Origin: DATGKK01 sp035294725
GTDB lineage: Bacteria; Actinomycetota; Acidimicrobiia; Acidimicrobiales; Bog-793
Assembly: GCA_035294725.1 (NCBI GenBank)
Contig: DATGKK010000087.1
Location: forward strand, 1-21,355
Reading direction: 5' to 3'
Length of the DNA: 21,355 nt
A program made the translations under genes and the position numbers. The notes beneath the pieces were generated by a model. It worked only from the letters and a program-made list of their open reading frames with translations. It was not told the DNA's origin and did not search any database. Shown piece by piece: positions 8,431 through 16,357 of the stretch. Numbering within the stretch: the first letter of the stretch is position 1; each line of letters opens with the position of its first letter.

Positions 8431-8446
8431 GCGGGAGCGTTCCCGC
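8431..8446. promoter_or_regulatory. 16-bp palindrome, candidate operator upstream of mftA
   Basis: GCGGGA-gcgt-TCCCGC is a perfect 6-bp inverted repeat with a 4-nt centre. It lies just downstream of the TATACT box, about where transcription would begin, and before the mftA ribosome-binding site. The size and place suit a TetR-type operator such as that of MftR, although no regulator gene is in the window. A small RNA hairpin is the alternative. Confidence 0.4.
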
Positions 8447-8457
8447 ACGCCGCTTCC

Positions 8458-8464
8458 GGGAGGT
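8458..8464 (+). promoter_or_regulatory. Strong ribosome-binding site of mftA
   Basis: GGGAGGT ends 6 nt before the ATG at 8471. This fixes the start of the short precursor gene and argues that its long N-terminal leader is translated. Confidence 0.75.
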
Positions 8465-8470
8465 CCATCG

Positions 8471-8635
8471 ATGCCAGAGGCCGTCTGCGAGCTCGACTCC
8501 GCCCTTCACGCCGGCGCGCCGTCGGCACCGCCGGTTGGCCCGGCGGCTGGGTCGGGGCAGGCAGCCGACCTGCTCGTGCTCGACGACGTCCTCGTCGAGG
8601 AGATCTCGATCGACGGCATGTGCGGGGTCTACTGA
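8471..8635 (+). CDS. mftA: Mycofactocin precursor peptide MftA
   Basis: A 54-residue ribosomally made precursor. Its last residues, VLVEEISIDGMCGVY, match the MftA signature. MftC oxidatively decarboxylates the C-terminal Tyr54 and crosslinks it to Val53. MftE then releases the VY* dipeptide, which MftD converts to premycofactocin. The N-terminal part (residues 2-32) is rich in Ala, Gly and Pro and makes this precursor longer than the roughly 30-residue peptides of mycobacteria. It also has an extra Cys at position 6. A strong GGGAGGT lies 6 nt upstream of the ATG and no other good start is in frame. It is the first gene of the cluster, with mftB immediately downstream. Confidence 0.96.
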   Translation: MPEAVCELDSALHAGAPSAPPVGPAAGSGQAADLLVLDDVLVEEISIDGMCGVY

Positions 8636-8636
8636 G

Positions 8637-8909
8637 CTGGAGCGCGAGATCGACCTCGCCCTGCCCTACGAGCTCCATCCCGACGTCGCGCTGCGGCCGG
8701 AGCCGTTCGGCGCCCTGGCCTACCACTACGGCAATCGGCGGCTGAGCTTTCTCCGCTCGCCGGAGCTGGTCGAGGTCGTCCAGTCGCTCTCCGCGCACCC
8801 CTCTGCCGACGCCGCCCTCGCGGCCGCATCGGTCCCGGCCCCGCGGCGGCCCGCCTTCGCCGCCGCCCTCCGGTCGCTGCTTGCGAGCGAGGTCATCCGT
8901 GCCCGCTGA
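8637..8909 (+). CDS. mftB: Mycofactocin peptide-binding chaperone MftB
   Basis: Small RRE-type protein that binds MftA and delivers it to MftC. The reading frame carries the family hallmark HPDVALRPEPFGALAYHYGNRRLSFL, then SPELVEVVQSL and a C-terminal helix, about 90 residues in all and close to the usual MftB length. The start is odd. No ATG or GTG lies in this frame near the mftA stop, and the nearest TTG (8535) is deep inside mftA. I place the start at CTG 8637, one nt after the mftA TGA, which gives the expected 13-residue lead into HPDVALRPEPFG. Re-initiation from mftA would explain it. A sequencing error is the alternative. It overlaps mftC by 11 nt. Confidence 0.88.
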   Translation: MEREIDLALPYELHPDVALRPEPFGALAYHYGNRRLSFLRSPELVEVVQSLSAHPSADAALAAASVPAPRRPAFAAALRSLLASEVIRAR

Positions 8910-10026
8910 CGCTCGCCTCGCCGGGCAGCTGGCCCGCGGCCTCGATGCGCCGATCTGCCTCACCTGGGAGCTCACCTACGGCTGCAACCTCGCCTGCACC
9001 CACTGCCTGTCGAGCTCGGGCCGGCGAGACCCGCGCGAGCTGTCGACGGCGGAGGCGGCTGCGTTCATCGACGAGCTCGCCGGGATGAGCGTGTTCTACG
9101 TGAACATCGGAGGAGGGGAGCCGACGCTGCGCCCGGACTTCGTCGAGCTCGTGGAGCATGCGATCGCCCGCCGAGTCGGCGTGAAGTTCTCGACCAACGG
9201 CACGACGATGACCCCGGCCCGGGCCGAGCGCTTCGCCGCCATGGACTACCTCGACATCCAGGTGAGCCTCGACGGTGCCACGCCTGCCACCAACGATCCC
9301 GTGCGCGGCGCGGGCAGCCACGCCGCCGCAGTGCGCGCGATGGAGGCGCTCGCCGGAGCCGGTTTCGAGGGATTCAAGGTAAGCGTCGTCGTGACTCGCC
9401 ACAACGCCGGCGAGCTCGAGGCGCTCCTCGACCTCTGCCGGCGCTTCGGGGCCGTGCTGCGGGTGACGAGGCTCCGGCCGTCCGGCCGCGGCGCCGCGAG
9501 CTGGCAGGAGCTGCGACCGAGCGCCGCTCAGCTCTCGCTCGTCCACCGCTTCCTCGTCGACCATCCCGAGGTTCTCACCGGCGACTCGTTCTTCCATCTG
9601 TCACCGCTCGGCGCAGAGCCGCTGCCCGGCCTCAACCTCTGCGGAGCCGGCCGGGTCGTCTGCCTCGTCGACCCGGTCGGCGACGTCTACGCCTGCCCCT
9701 TCGTGATGCATCCCGAGTTCAACGCGGGCAACATCCGCAGTCCCGGGGGCTTTGCCGCCATCTGGCGGCACTCGGAGCTGTTCACGTCGCTCAGGGAGCC
9801 GTCTGGCGGCGGAGCCTGCAACGCGTGTGGCGCCTGGTCCTCCTGCCACGGCGGCTGCATGGCGGCCAAGTTCTTCACGGGGGTGCCGCTCGACGGGCCC
9901 GACCCGGAGTGCGTCCTCGGTCACGGGGAGCGGGCCTTGGCGCTCGTCGGAGCGGCGGACCGGCCGGTTCCCCCAACCGGCCACTCCAAGCCCGTCGCCG
10001 TCGCGCTCGGCCGCACCCGGCGGTGA
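8899..10026 (+). CDS. mftC: Mycofactocin radical SAM maturase MftC
   Basis: Radical SAM/SPASM enzyme that modifies the C-terminal Val-Tyr of MftA using S-adenosylmethionine. With a GTG start inside mftB it has 375 residues. The radical SAM cluster is C29-x3-C33-x2-C36 in TYGCNLACTHC, followed by the SAM-binding GGGEPTLRPDF. The C-terminal SPASM region has C248, C255, C266, C307, C310, C316, C320 and C338, enough for two auxiliary iron-sulfur clusters. The GTG at 8899 is preferred over a TTG at 8881 because it fits the family N terminus and keeps the usual short overlap with mftB. Its TGA overlaps the next GTG (GTGA at 10023-10026). Confidence 0.96.
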   Translation: MPADARLAGQLARGLDAPICLTWELTYGCNLACTHCLSSSGRRDPRELSTAEAAAFIDELAGMSVFYVNIGGGEPTLRPDFVELVEHAIARRVGVKFSTNGTTMTPARAERFAAMDYLDIQVSLDGATPATNDPVRGAGSHAAAVRAMEALAGAGFEGFKVSVVVTRHNAGELEALLDLCRRFGAVLRVTRLRPSGRGAASWQELRPSAAQLSLVHRFLVDHPEVLTGDSFFHLSPLGAEPLPGLNLCGAGRVVCLVDPVGDVYACPFVMHPEFNAGNIRSPGGFAAIWRHSELFTSLREPSGGGACNACGAWSSCHGGCMAAKFFTGVPLDGPDPECVLGHGERALALVGAADRPVPPTGHSKPVAVALGRTRR

Positions 10027-12059
10027 CGGAGCTCGGAGAGCCACTTCGGATCGGGCCGGCCACGGCGAGGAACCGTCTCGTCTTCGGACCTCACGAGACG
10101 AACCTGGCCCGGCGCCGCTCGATCTCCGCCCGCCACGTCGCGTACTACCGCGCACGAGCACTCGGAGGCGTGGGGGTCATCGTCACCGAGGAGGCCTCGG
10201 TTCATAGCTCCGACTGGCCCTACGAGCGAGCGCCGTTGGCCGCCGAGTGCGCCGAGGGCTGGGAGGCGGTCGCGGCCGCCTGCCACGACGAGGGCGCTGT
10301 CGTGATCGCGTCGCTCGGCCACGCGGGTGGGCAAGGGTCGAGCGCGTATCACCAGCGGGCGCTATGGGGGCCGTCGCGCGTCCCCGACGTCGTCACCCGT
10401 GAGGTCCCAAAGGCGATGGAGCCTGAGGACGTCGAGGACCTCCTCGAGGCCTTCGCCGCCGCCGCCCGCCTCGCGACGGATGCAGGATGCGACGGCGTCG
10501 AGCTGAACGCCGGGCAGTGGAGCCTCCTTCGGCAGTTCGCCTCCGGGCTCACCAACAGCCGGGAGGACGAGCTCGGGAGGGACCGCGGGCGGCTCGTCGA
10601 GCTCGCCCTCGCGCGGGTGCGCGAGAGCGTGCCGGATGGGGTCGTCGGACTTCGCATGTCCTGCGACGAGCTCGCGCCCTGGGCCGGCATCGTCCCGGGC
10701 GCCGCCGGCGAGCTGCTCGCACGCCTCGCCGGGGAGAGGCCTGGAGGGCCCGGCCGTCTTCTCGACTACGTCACCGTCGTGCGTGGCTCGGCCTACGCGA
10801 CCGCGGCGACGCGCCCGGACGGGCACGTCGAGCCGGGCTTCAACCGGGCGGCGGCCCAGCTCGTGCGGTCGTTGCTCCCCGCCGCGGTGGCCGTCGTCGC
10901 CCAGGGCTCGATCGTCGACGCCGAGATGGCGCGCGCGGTCGTCGGCAACAGCGAGGCGGACGCCGTCGAAGCCACGCGAGCACAGATCGCGGACCCGTCG
11001 TTCTCGTCGAAAGCCCTGAGGGGCGAGGACCACCTCGTCCGGCCCTGCGTGCTGTGCAACCAGCTGTGCCAGGTTCGCGACGTCCGCAACCCGATCGTCT
11101 CCTGCGTCGCCGAGCCACGCAGCGGGCACGAGACGGAGGACCCAGATCCAGAGGCTCTCCGGGTGAGCGCCGGGATGCGGGCAGCTCGCGACCTGTCGGT
11201 GCTCGTGGTCGGCGGCGGCCCCGCCGGGCTCGAGTGCGCCAGGGTGGCCGCGCACGCCGGGGCGCAGGTGCGGCTGCTCGAGCGGCGGGAGGTGCTCGGC
11301 GGGATGCTGCAGAGCGCGGCCGCCCGCGTTCCCGGCCGGGAGCGCCTTGCACTGCTCACCGCCTTCCTCGAGGCCGAGTGCCGGCGTGCGGGCGTAGAGA
11401 TCGTCACCTCCCATGAGGCAACGGTCGAGGAGATCGACGCCCATGAAGGGCCGGCCGTGGTCTGCACCGGGTCGCGCCCGGGCCGGCGCACCTATGAGGT
11501 GCTCGAGCCTGGCACGGTGATCGCGGCGGCGGACCTGCTGTCGGCGGACCGGGCCCCGCGCCACGAACGGCCCGCCGCGAGCGTCGTGTGGGACCCCGTC
11601 GGAGGGCCGGTCGGGGTCGGTGTCGCCGAGCTCCTCGCCGGGCTCGGCCGCGCCGTCGTCCTCGTGACGCCGGACTTCGTGGCCGGCGAGCAGCTCTCCC
11701 GCACGGGCGACCTCGCGGCCGCCAACGTCCGCCTGGCCCGGGCCGGGGTGGAGCTCGTGCGCCATGCGGTAGTGCGGGCCGTCGACGGTGAGGCCGTGAC
11801 GGTCGAGGACCGCTTCTCCGGAGCGCGCCGCCGGATCCCCGCCCCGCTGCTCGTCGATGCCGGACACCGGCTCCCCGAGGACGGCCTCGCCCGCGCCCTC
11901 ACGGCCGGCCGGCCACCCGAGGCACCGATCCTGCTCGCCGGCGACGCCGTGGCGCCGAGGACGCTCCACGAGGCGGTGCTCGAAGGTCGCCGGGCTGCCC
12001 TCGGGCTCGTCGGGGCGGGAGGGCAGCTGCGAGCCGCGGCAGGAGCGGGCTTGCCGTGA
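10023..12059 (+). CDS. Mycofactocin-system FadH/OYE family iron-sulfur flavoprotein (first copy)
   Basis: A 678-residue protein with the three-part layout of 2,4-dienoyl-CoA reductase and trimethylamine dehydrogenase. An N-terminal FMN TIM barrel comes first (GEPLRIGPATARNRLVFGPH; SGLTNSREDELG). A 4Fe-4S site follows, C342-x2-C345-x3-C349-x11-C361. The last part is a dinucleotide-binding domain with GGGPAG at 397-402 and a GDAV segment near the end. At the FadH catalytic Tyr position (VMGSEGYL in E. coli) it has NAGQWSLL, so Tyr becomes Ser167, and the later catalytic His is also missing. It is therefore unlikely to be a dienoyl-CoA reductase. Its place directly after mftC and before ETF genes suggests a dehydrogenase that hands electrons to ETF. 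The GTG start overlaps the mftC stop, and the stop overlaps the next GTG. Confidence 0.86.
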   Translation: MTELGEPLRIGPATARNRLVFGPHETNLARRRSISARHVAYYRARALGGVGVIVTEEASVHSSDWPYERAPLAAECAEGWEAVAAACHDEGAVVIASLGHAGGQGSSAYHQRALWGPSRVPDVVTREVPKAMEPEDVEDLLEAFAAAARLATDAGCDGVELNAGQWSLLRQFASGLTNSREDELGRDRGRLVELALARVRESVPDGVVGLRMSCDELAPWAGIVPGAAGELLARLAGERPGGPGRLLDYVTVVRGSAYATAATRPDGHVEPGFNRAAAQLVRSLLPAAVAVVAQGSIVDAEMARAVVGNSEADAVEATRAQIADPSFSSKALRGEDHLVRPCVLCNQLCQVRDVRNPIVSCVAEPRSGHETEDPDPEALRVSAGMRAARDLSVLVVGGGPAGLECARVAAHAGAQVRLLERREVLGGMLQSAAARVPGRERLALLTAFLEAECRRAGVEIVTSHEATVEEIDAHEGPAVVCTGSRPGRRTYEVLEPGTVIAAADLLSADRAPRHERPAASVVWDPVGGPVGVGVAELLAGLGRAVVLVTPDFVAGEQLSRTGDLAAANVRLARAGVELVRHAVVRAVDGEAVTVEDRFSGARRRIPAPLLVDAGHRLPEDGLARALTAGRPPEAPILLAGDAVAPRTLHEAVLEGRRAALGLVGAGGQLRAAAGAGLP

Positions 12060-14053
12060 CCCCGAGCCAGCGCTACCCGCTGCTCTTCTCGCCGGTTCGG
12101 ATCGGGCCCGTCGTGGTGCCGAACCGCATCGTGTTCGCGGCCCACCTCACCAACTACGCAGAGGACGGTCTCCCCTCCGAGCAGCACGCCGCGTACTACG
12201 CGGCCCGCGCGGCGGGCGGCGCCGGCCTCGTGATCACCGAGGAGCACTCCACCCATCCGACCGACTGGCCCTACGAGAAGCTCATCCACGGCTACCGGCC
12301 CGAGGTCGTGCCCGGCTACCGGAGGATCACCGAAGCCGTGCACCGCCACGGCACGCCGATCTTCGCCCAGATCAATCACAACGGCGGGCAGGCCTCGGGC
12401 ATGTACACGAGGCTGCCGGTGTGGGCGCCGTCGCCGGTCGCCGACCCGCTGTTCCGGGAGGTGCCCCATGCCGTGGACGAGCGCGAGATCGCGGAGATCG
12501 TGGCCGGCTACGCCACCGTGGCCCGTCACTGCCGGGAGGGAGGCTTCGATGGCGTCGAGCTGCAGTGCTCGCACAGCTCGATCGTGCGCGGGTTCCTCTC
12601 GCCCGCCACGAACCTGCGCACGGACCGCTACGGCGGCGGGCTCGAAGGCCGTGCCCGGCTCCTGCTCGAGCTCCTCGACGCCGTCCGGGCCGCCGTTGGA
12701 CCCAACCTTGCGGTAGGGGTGCGCCTCTGCGGGGACGAGCTCGTCGACGGCGGCAGCACCATCGACGACGCCGTCGCCGTGGCGCGGATGGTGGAGGCGC
12801 ATGGGGGCGCCGACTATGTGAACACCTCGATCGGGGTGGCGACGGCCACGCTGTTCATGATCGAGGCCTCGATGCACGTCCCACCGGGCTACGCGGCTTA
12901 CATTCCCTCGGCGATACGCCGGGCAGTCGACCTCCCGGTCGTCGGCGTCGGGAGGTTCAAGGACCCGCTCCAGGCGGAGCGGGCGCTCGCAGAGGGACAC
13001 TGCGACCTCGTCGGCGTCGTGCGGGGGCAGATCGCCGACCCCGACTTCGCCAGAAAGGCGCGCGCCGGCCGCACAGAGGAGATCCGCCTCTGTCTCTCCT
13101 GCAACCAGGAGTGCGTCGGCCGCATGGGCCTCAACCGGTGGCTCGGCTGCATCGAGAACCCTCGGGCCGGGCGGGAGGCTGCCGTCCCGCTGCCACCGCA
13201 GCCGGGCTCCAGCTCGCGCCGCCGGCTCCGGGCTTCTCCGCCCGTCGTGGTCGTCGGGGCGGGTCCTGCCGGCCTCCAGGCAGCCATCGCGGCAGCCCGC
13301 AACGGGCACACGGTGCGGCTGTTCGAGCAGGAGGCCGAGGCCGGGGGTGCGCTCCGGTTGGCGGCGAGCATCCCGAGCCGTGCCGAGCTCGGCGACCTGG
13401 TGCGCAACCAGCTGAGGGAGCTGCGGCACCTTCCGGTCTCGCTCGAGCTCGGCGTGCGAGCCGACGCCGCCCTCGTCTCGGGCTGCGCCCCTCACGCCGT
13501 CGTCGTCGCGACCGGCTCGGTCCCCGAGCGGCCCTGGTGGGCGGCGGCGCACCCTGCCGGCACGGCGCCCGCCGTGGCGGACGTGAGCGAGGTCGCGGCG
13601 GGGAGGGTGTCACCTGCCGGGAGGGTCCTCGTGGTGGACGAGCTCGGCTTCCACCAGGCGACGAGCGTGGCCGAGCTCCTCGCCGACCGGGGCTGTGAGG
13701 TCGAGATCGCCACCCCCGCCATGGTGGTGGGACAGGATCTCGGCATCACGCTCGATCTCGAGGGGTTCACGGCCAGGGCGGAGGCGAAGGGGATCACCTG
13801 CTCCACGGACCGCGTCGTGATGCGTCTCGAGCCCGGAGCGGCGGTGCTGCTGTTCCACCCGACGGGGGTCGAGGAGCGCCGGGAGGTCGACTGGGTCGTC
13901 CTCGCCGTCCCGCCCGCACCCCTGGACGGGCTCTACTTCGCTCTGCGTGGGTCGGCACCGGAGCTGAGGATCGAACGCGTGGGCGACTGCGTCGCCCCGC
14001 GGCGCGCCCACGCGGCCGTGATCGAGGGCGACCAGGTGGGGTCGGCGCTGTGA
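12056..14053 (+). CDS. Mycofactocin-system FadH/OYE family iron-sulfur flavoprotein (second copy)
   Basis: A 665-residue paralogue of the preceding gene and closer to the family norm. It has an N-terminal TIM barrel (LLFSPVRIGPVVVPNRIVFAAH; LSPATNLRTDRYGG), a 4Fe-4S motif C346-x2-C349-x3-C353-x11-C365, and an FAD/NAD-type domain with GAGPAG at 401-406 and GDCVAPRRAHAA near the C terminus. The position of the FadH catalytic Tyr is Ser175, and the FadH catalytic His region reads GVATATLF without His. His173 is retained in the position seen in OYE and trimethylamine dehydrogenase. Two non-identical copies side by side may form a heteromer or act on different mycofactocin forms. This is inference. 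GTGA overlaps occur at both ends. Confidence 0.88.
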   Translation: MTPSQRYPLLFSPVRIGPVVVPNRIVFAAHLTNYAEDGLPSEQHAAYYAARAAGGAGLVITEEHSTHPTDWPYEKLIHGYRPEVVPGYRRITEAVHRHGTPIFAQINHNGGQASGMYTRLPVWAPSPVADPLFREVPHAVDEREIAEIVAGYATVARHCREGGFDGVELQCSHSSIVRGFLSPATNLRTDRYGGGLEGRARLLLELLDAVRAAVGPNLAVGVRLCGDELVDGGSTIDDAVAVARMVEAHGGADYVNTSIGVATATLFMIEASMHVPPGYAAYIPSAIRRAVDLPVVGVGRFKDPLQAERALAEGHCDLVGVVRGQIADPDFARKARAGRTEEIRLCLSCNQECVGRMGLNRWLGCIENPRAGREAAVPLPPQPGSSSRRRLRASPPVVVVGAGPAGLQAAIAAARNGHTVRLFEQEAEAGGALRLAASIPSRAELGDLVRNQLRELRHLPVSLELGVRADAALVSGCAPHAVVVATGSVPERPWWAAAHPAGTAPAVADVSEVAAGRVSPAGRVLVVDELGFHQATSVAELLADRGCEVEIATPAMVVGQDLGITLDLEGFTARAEAKGITCSTDRVVMRLEPGAAVLLFHPTGVEERREVDWVVLAVPPAPLDGLYFALRGSAPELRIERVGDCVAPRRAHAAVIEGDQVGSAL

Positions 14054-15060
14054 TCGCCGTTCTTCCCGTCCGGGCCGGAGAGCTGCCGGGCGGCACGGCG
14101 GAGCTGCTCGCCGAGACCGGGTGCACCTCGGCCGTGGTGGCGGGCAGCGGCTCGGAGCACGCGGCCCGCGCGCTCACCCGGCTTGCATCGTGCCCGCGGG
14201 TCCTTCGCGCCGAGCTCGACGAGCTCGAGCCTGCCGCACTCGCACGGATGCTGGCTCCGGTCGTGGCCGGTTCGACGCCGGCGGTCCTCCCGGCGAGCCC
14301 TGACGGGCGCGACCTCGCGCCCCACTTGGCGCTCGTCCTCGGGTGGCCCCTGCTCGCGGGTGCCTCCCGGCTCGTGCGCTCGGGCGCCGTCCTCGTCCGG
14401 GCCGGCGGGCGTCAGGAGGTCGAGGTGGAGGTGGCGGGGCCGTTCGTCGTCACCCTCTCGGCGCCGTCGCGAGGAGCGCGCTCGCTCTCGGCGCCGCGGG
14501 GGGCCGACGTCGAGCCCGCAGCCAGCCAGCCCGTCGAGGAGCTCGCAGTGCCGCCGGGAGCAGGAGCGACCGGGCCCCGGGGTGTCCGGAGCCTCGGAGT
14601 CGCCATGCCCGAGGCCGGTGCGGCCGACCTCGCCGAGGCAGAGCGCATCGTCGCCGGCGGCGCCGGGCTTAGGGGCGCCGATGCCGTTGCGACCCTCGAA
14701 CGCGCCGGTGAGCTGCTCGGGGCGGCGGTCGGGGCGACGAGGGTGGTGACCGATGCGGGCCTCATGGGCCACGACCGCCAGATCGGCACGACCGGGGTGG
14801 TGGCGCGGCCGCGCCTGTACGTGGCGTTCGGTGCCTCCGGGGCGGCCCAGCACGTCGGCGGGATCGGCGAGCCCGAGCACGTCGTCTCGGTCAACACCGA
14901 CCCGAGCTGCCCGATGATGGCGATCGCCGACCTCGCGGTGGTGGCCGATGCCCGGTCCACGCTGGAGGAGCTCTGCCGCCTCCTCGAACAGCGGCGTGCC
15001 GACCCTTCCTGTGGCCACCGAGGCGGCATGGCGGGACCAGTGGTCGAGCACGGTGCCTGA
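14050..15060 (+). CDS. etfA: Electron transfer flavoprotein alpha subunit, mycofactocin-associated
   Basis: A 336-residue FAD-binding ETF alpha subunit. The C-terminal FAD domain is clear: R243-QIGTTG (244-249), then LYVAFGASGAAQHVGGIGEPEHVVSVNTDP and ADLAVVADA, all standard ETF alpha features. The N-terminal domain is more divergent, with an Ala/Pro-rich stretch before the FAD domain. With the beta subunit encoded downstream it should carry electrons from a dehydrogenase to the FixCX quinone oxidoreductase. The alpha and beta genes are split by fixC and fixX, whereas ETF genes are commonly adjacent. The start overlaps the OYE-type gene as GTGA and its end overlaps fixC by 8 nt. Confidence 0.92.
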   Translation: MIAVLPVRAGELPGGTAELLAETGCTSAVVAGSGSEHAARALTRLASCPRVLRAELDELEPAALARMLAPVVAGSTPAVLPASPDGRDLAPHLALVLGWPLLAGASRLVRSGAVLVRAGGRQEVEVEVAGPFVVTLSAPSRGARSLSAPRGADVEPAASQPVEELAVPPGAGATGPRGVRSLGVAMPEAGAADLAEAERIVAGGAGLRGADAVATLERAGELLGAAVGATRVVTDAGLMGHDRQIGTTGVVARPRLYVAFGASGAAQHVGGIGEPEHVVSVNTDPSCPMMAIADLAVVADARSTLEELCRLLEQRRADPSCGHRGGMAGPVVEHGA

Positions 15061-16357
15061 GCGCTTCGACGCCGTCGTCGTCGGGGCGGGCCCGGCGGGG
15101 TCGATGGCCGCCCTCGCCCTCGCCCGCGCCGGGCGGTCGGTGTGCCTGATCGAGAGGGGTCCGTACCCCGGGGCGAAGAACCTCTTCGGCGGGGTGGTGT
15201 ACGGGCGCCTGCTCGACGGGGTCCTCCCAGGCTGGGCGGGCGCGGCGCCCATCGAGCGCTTCGTCACGCGGCGGGTGACGATGGTCCTCACCGAGCAGCA
15301 GTCCCTTGCCGTCGACTTCCGCTCGAGCGCCTGGGGCGAGCCGCCCTACAACGGAGCGACCGTGCTGCGGCCGGTCTTCGACTCCTGGCTCGCGTCCCAG
15401 GCGGAGGCGGCGGGCGCCACCCTCGTCTGCTCCACCACGGCGACCGGCCTGCTGCGAAGCGCCTCCGGCCGGATCGAGGGCGTGAGGACGGACCGCCCCA
15501 ACGGCGACGTCGTTGCCGGCGTCGTCATCGCCTGCGACGGGGTGAACGCCTTCTTGGCGAGAGAGGCGGGGCTTGCCGGCGAGCCCGAGCCCGCCAACTA
15601 CACCCTCGGCGTGAAGGAGGTGCTCGCGCTCGGGGCGGGCGAGATCGAGCGGCGCTTCTCGCTCGGAGAGGGCGAGGGCGCCGACTTCGAGGTGCTGGGC
15701 GCGACGGGGGGCGTCGCCGGGGGTGGGTTCCTCTACACCAACCGGGAGACCGTCTCGGTGGGCCTCGTCCTCGCGCTGCCTGACCTCCCGGGCTCTGGCG
15801 AGCGCCCGGAGGAGCTCCTCGCGAGCTTCAAGGCCCACCCGTCGATCGCGCCGCTCGTGGCCGGCGGCGAGGTGGTCGAGTACGGCGCCCATCTCATCCC
15901 CGAGGCAGGCCTCGCCATGGTGCCGACGCTCGCCGGCGACGGCATCCTCGTTGCGGGCGACGCCGCCGGGCTCTGCCTCGCGGCCGGGATCTGGCTCGAG
16001 GGCGTCAACTTCGCCATGGCATCTGGCCTTGCCGCGGGCGAGGCGGCGGCCGAGGCCCTCGCGGCGGGCGACGTGAGCGCCGCCGGCCTCGCCGGCTACC
16101 GGCGGCGGCTCGAGGGGAGCTTCGTGCTCGCCGATCACCGCCGTCTCGCGAAGGCTCCCCACCTCGTGCTCTCCGACCGGGTGCAGCAGCGCTACCCCGC
16201 CTTCGTGTGCAATGTGGTGGAGGAGATGTTCACGGTCCGCAACCCGAGCCCGAAGCCGGGGGCCACCGGCGTCGCCCGGCGCGAGCTTCGCAAGGCGGGG
16301 CTCCGGGTGCGCGACCTGATCAGGGACGGGTGGACGGCATGGCGGACCTTCGGGTGA
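15053..16357 (+). CDS. fixC: FixC-like ETF:quinone oxidoreductase flavoprotein
   Basis: A 434-residue FAD enzyme of the FixC/ETF-QO family that passes electrons from ETF to membrane quinone. The N terminus ERFDAVVVGAGPAG has the FAD-binding GAGPAG at 11-16, followed by the family motif ERGPYPGAKNLFGGVVY. GDAAG at 302-306 contacts the flavin ribityl chain, and IWLEGVNFAMASGLAAGEAA follows as in ETF-QO. The GTG at 15053 is chosen because it gives the usual short lead before the FAD motif. Upstream in-frame codons lie in the end of etfA. The iron-sulfur domain fused in mitochondrial ETF-QO is encoded separately by the next gene, which overlaps by 19 nt. Confidence 0.93.
   Translation: MPERFDAVVVGAGPAGSMAALALARAGRSVCLIERGPYPGAKNLFGGVVYGRLLDGVLPGWAGAAPIERFVTRRVTMVLTEQQSLAVDFRSSAWGEPPYNGATVLRPVFDSWLASQAEAAGATLVCSTTATGLLRSASGRIEGVRTDRPNGDVVAGVVIACDGVNAFLAREAGLAGEPEPANYTLGVKEVLALGAGEIERRFSLGEGEGADFEVLGATGGVAGGGFLYTNRETVSVGLVLALPDLPGSGERPEELLASFKAHPSIAPLVAGGEVVEYGAHLIPEAGLAMVPTLAGDGILVAGDAAGLCLAAGIWLEGVNFAMASGLAAGEAAAEALAAGDVSAAGLAGYRRRLEGSFVLADHRRLAKAPHLVLSDRVQQRYPAFVCNVVEEMFTVRNPSPKPGATGVARRELRKAGLRVRDLIRDGWTAWRTFG

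Noticed and set aside
7854..8636. Upstream extension of the mftB frame from an ATG inside pilO
   Set aside because: The extension reads through pilO and mftA in the wrong frame and has no protein character. Only the part after the mftA stop matches MftB.
11492..13552. 686-codon minus-strand frame across the OYE genes
   Set aside because: A shadow of two clear flavoprotein genes, with no recognisable domain and with composition typical of antisense frames.
10023..14053. Calling the two OYE-type genes fatty acid 2,4-dienoyl-CoA reductases
   Set aside because: The catalytic Tyr and His of FadH are missing, and all neighbours belong to mycofactocin or ETF function.
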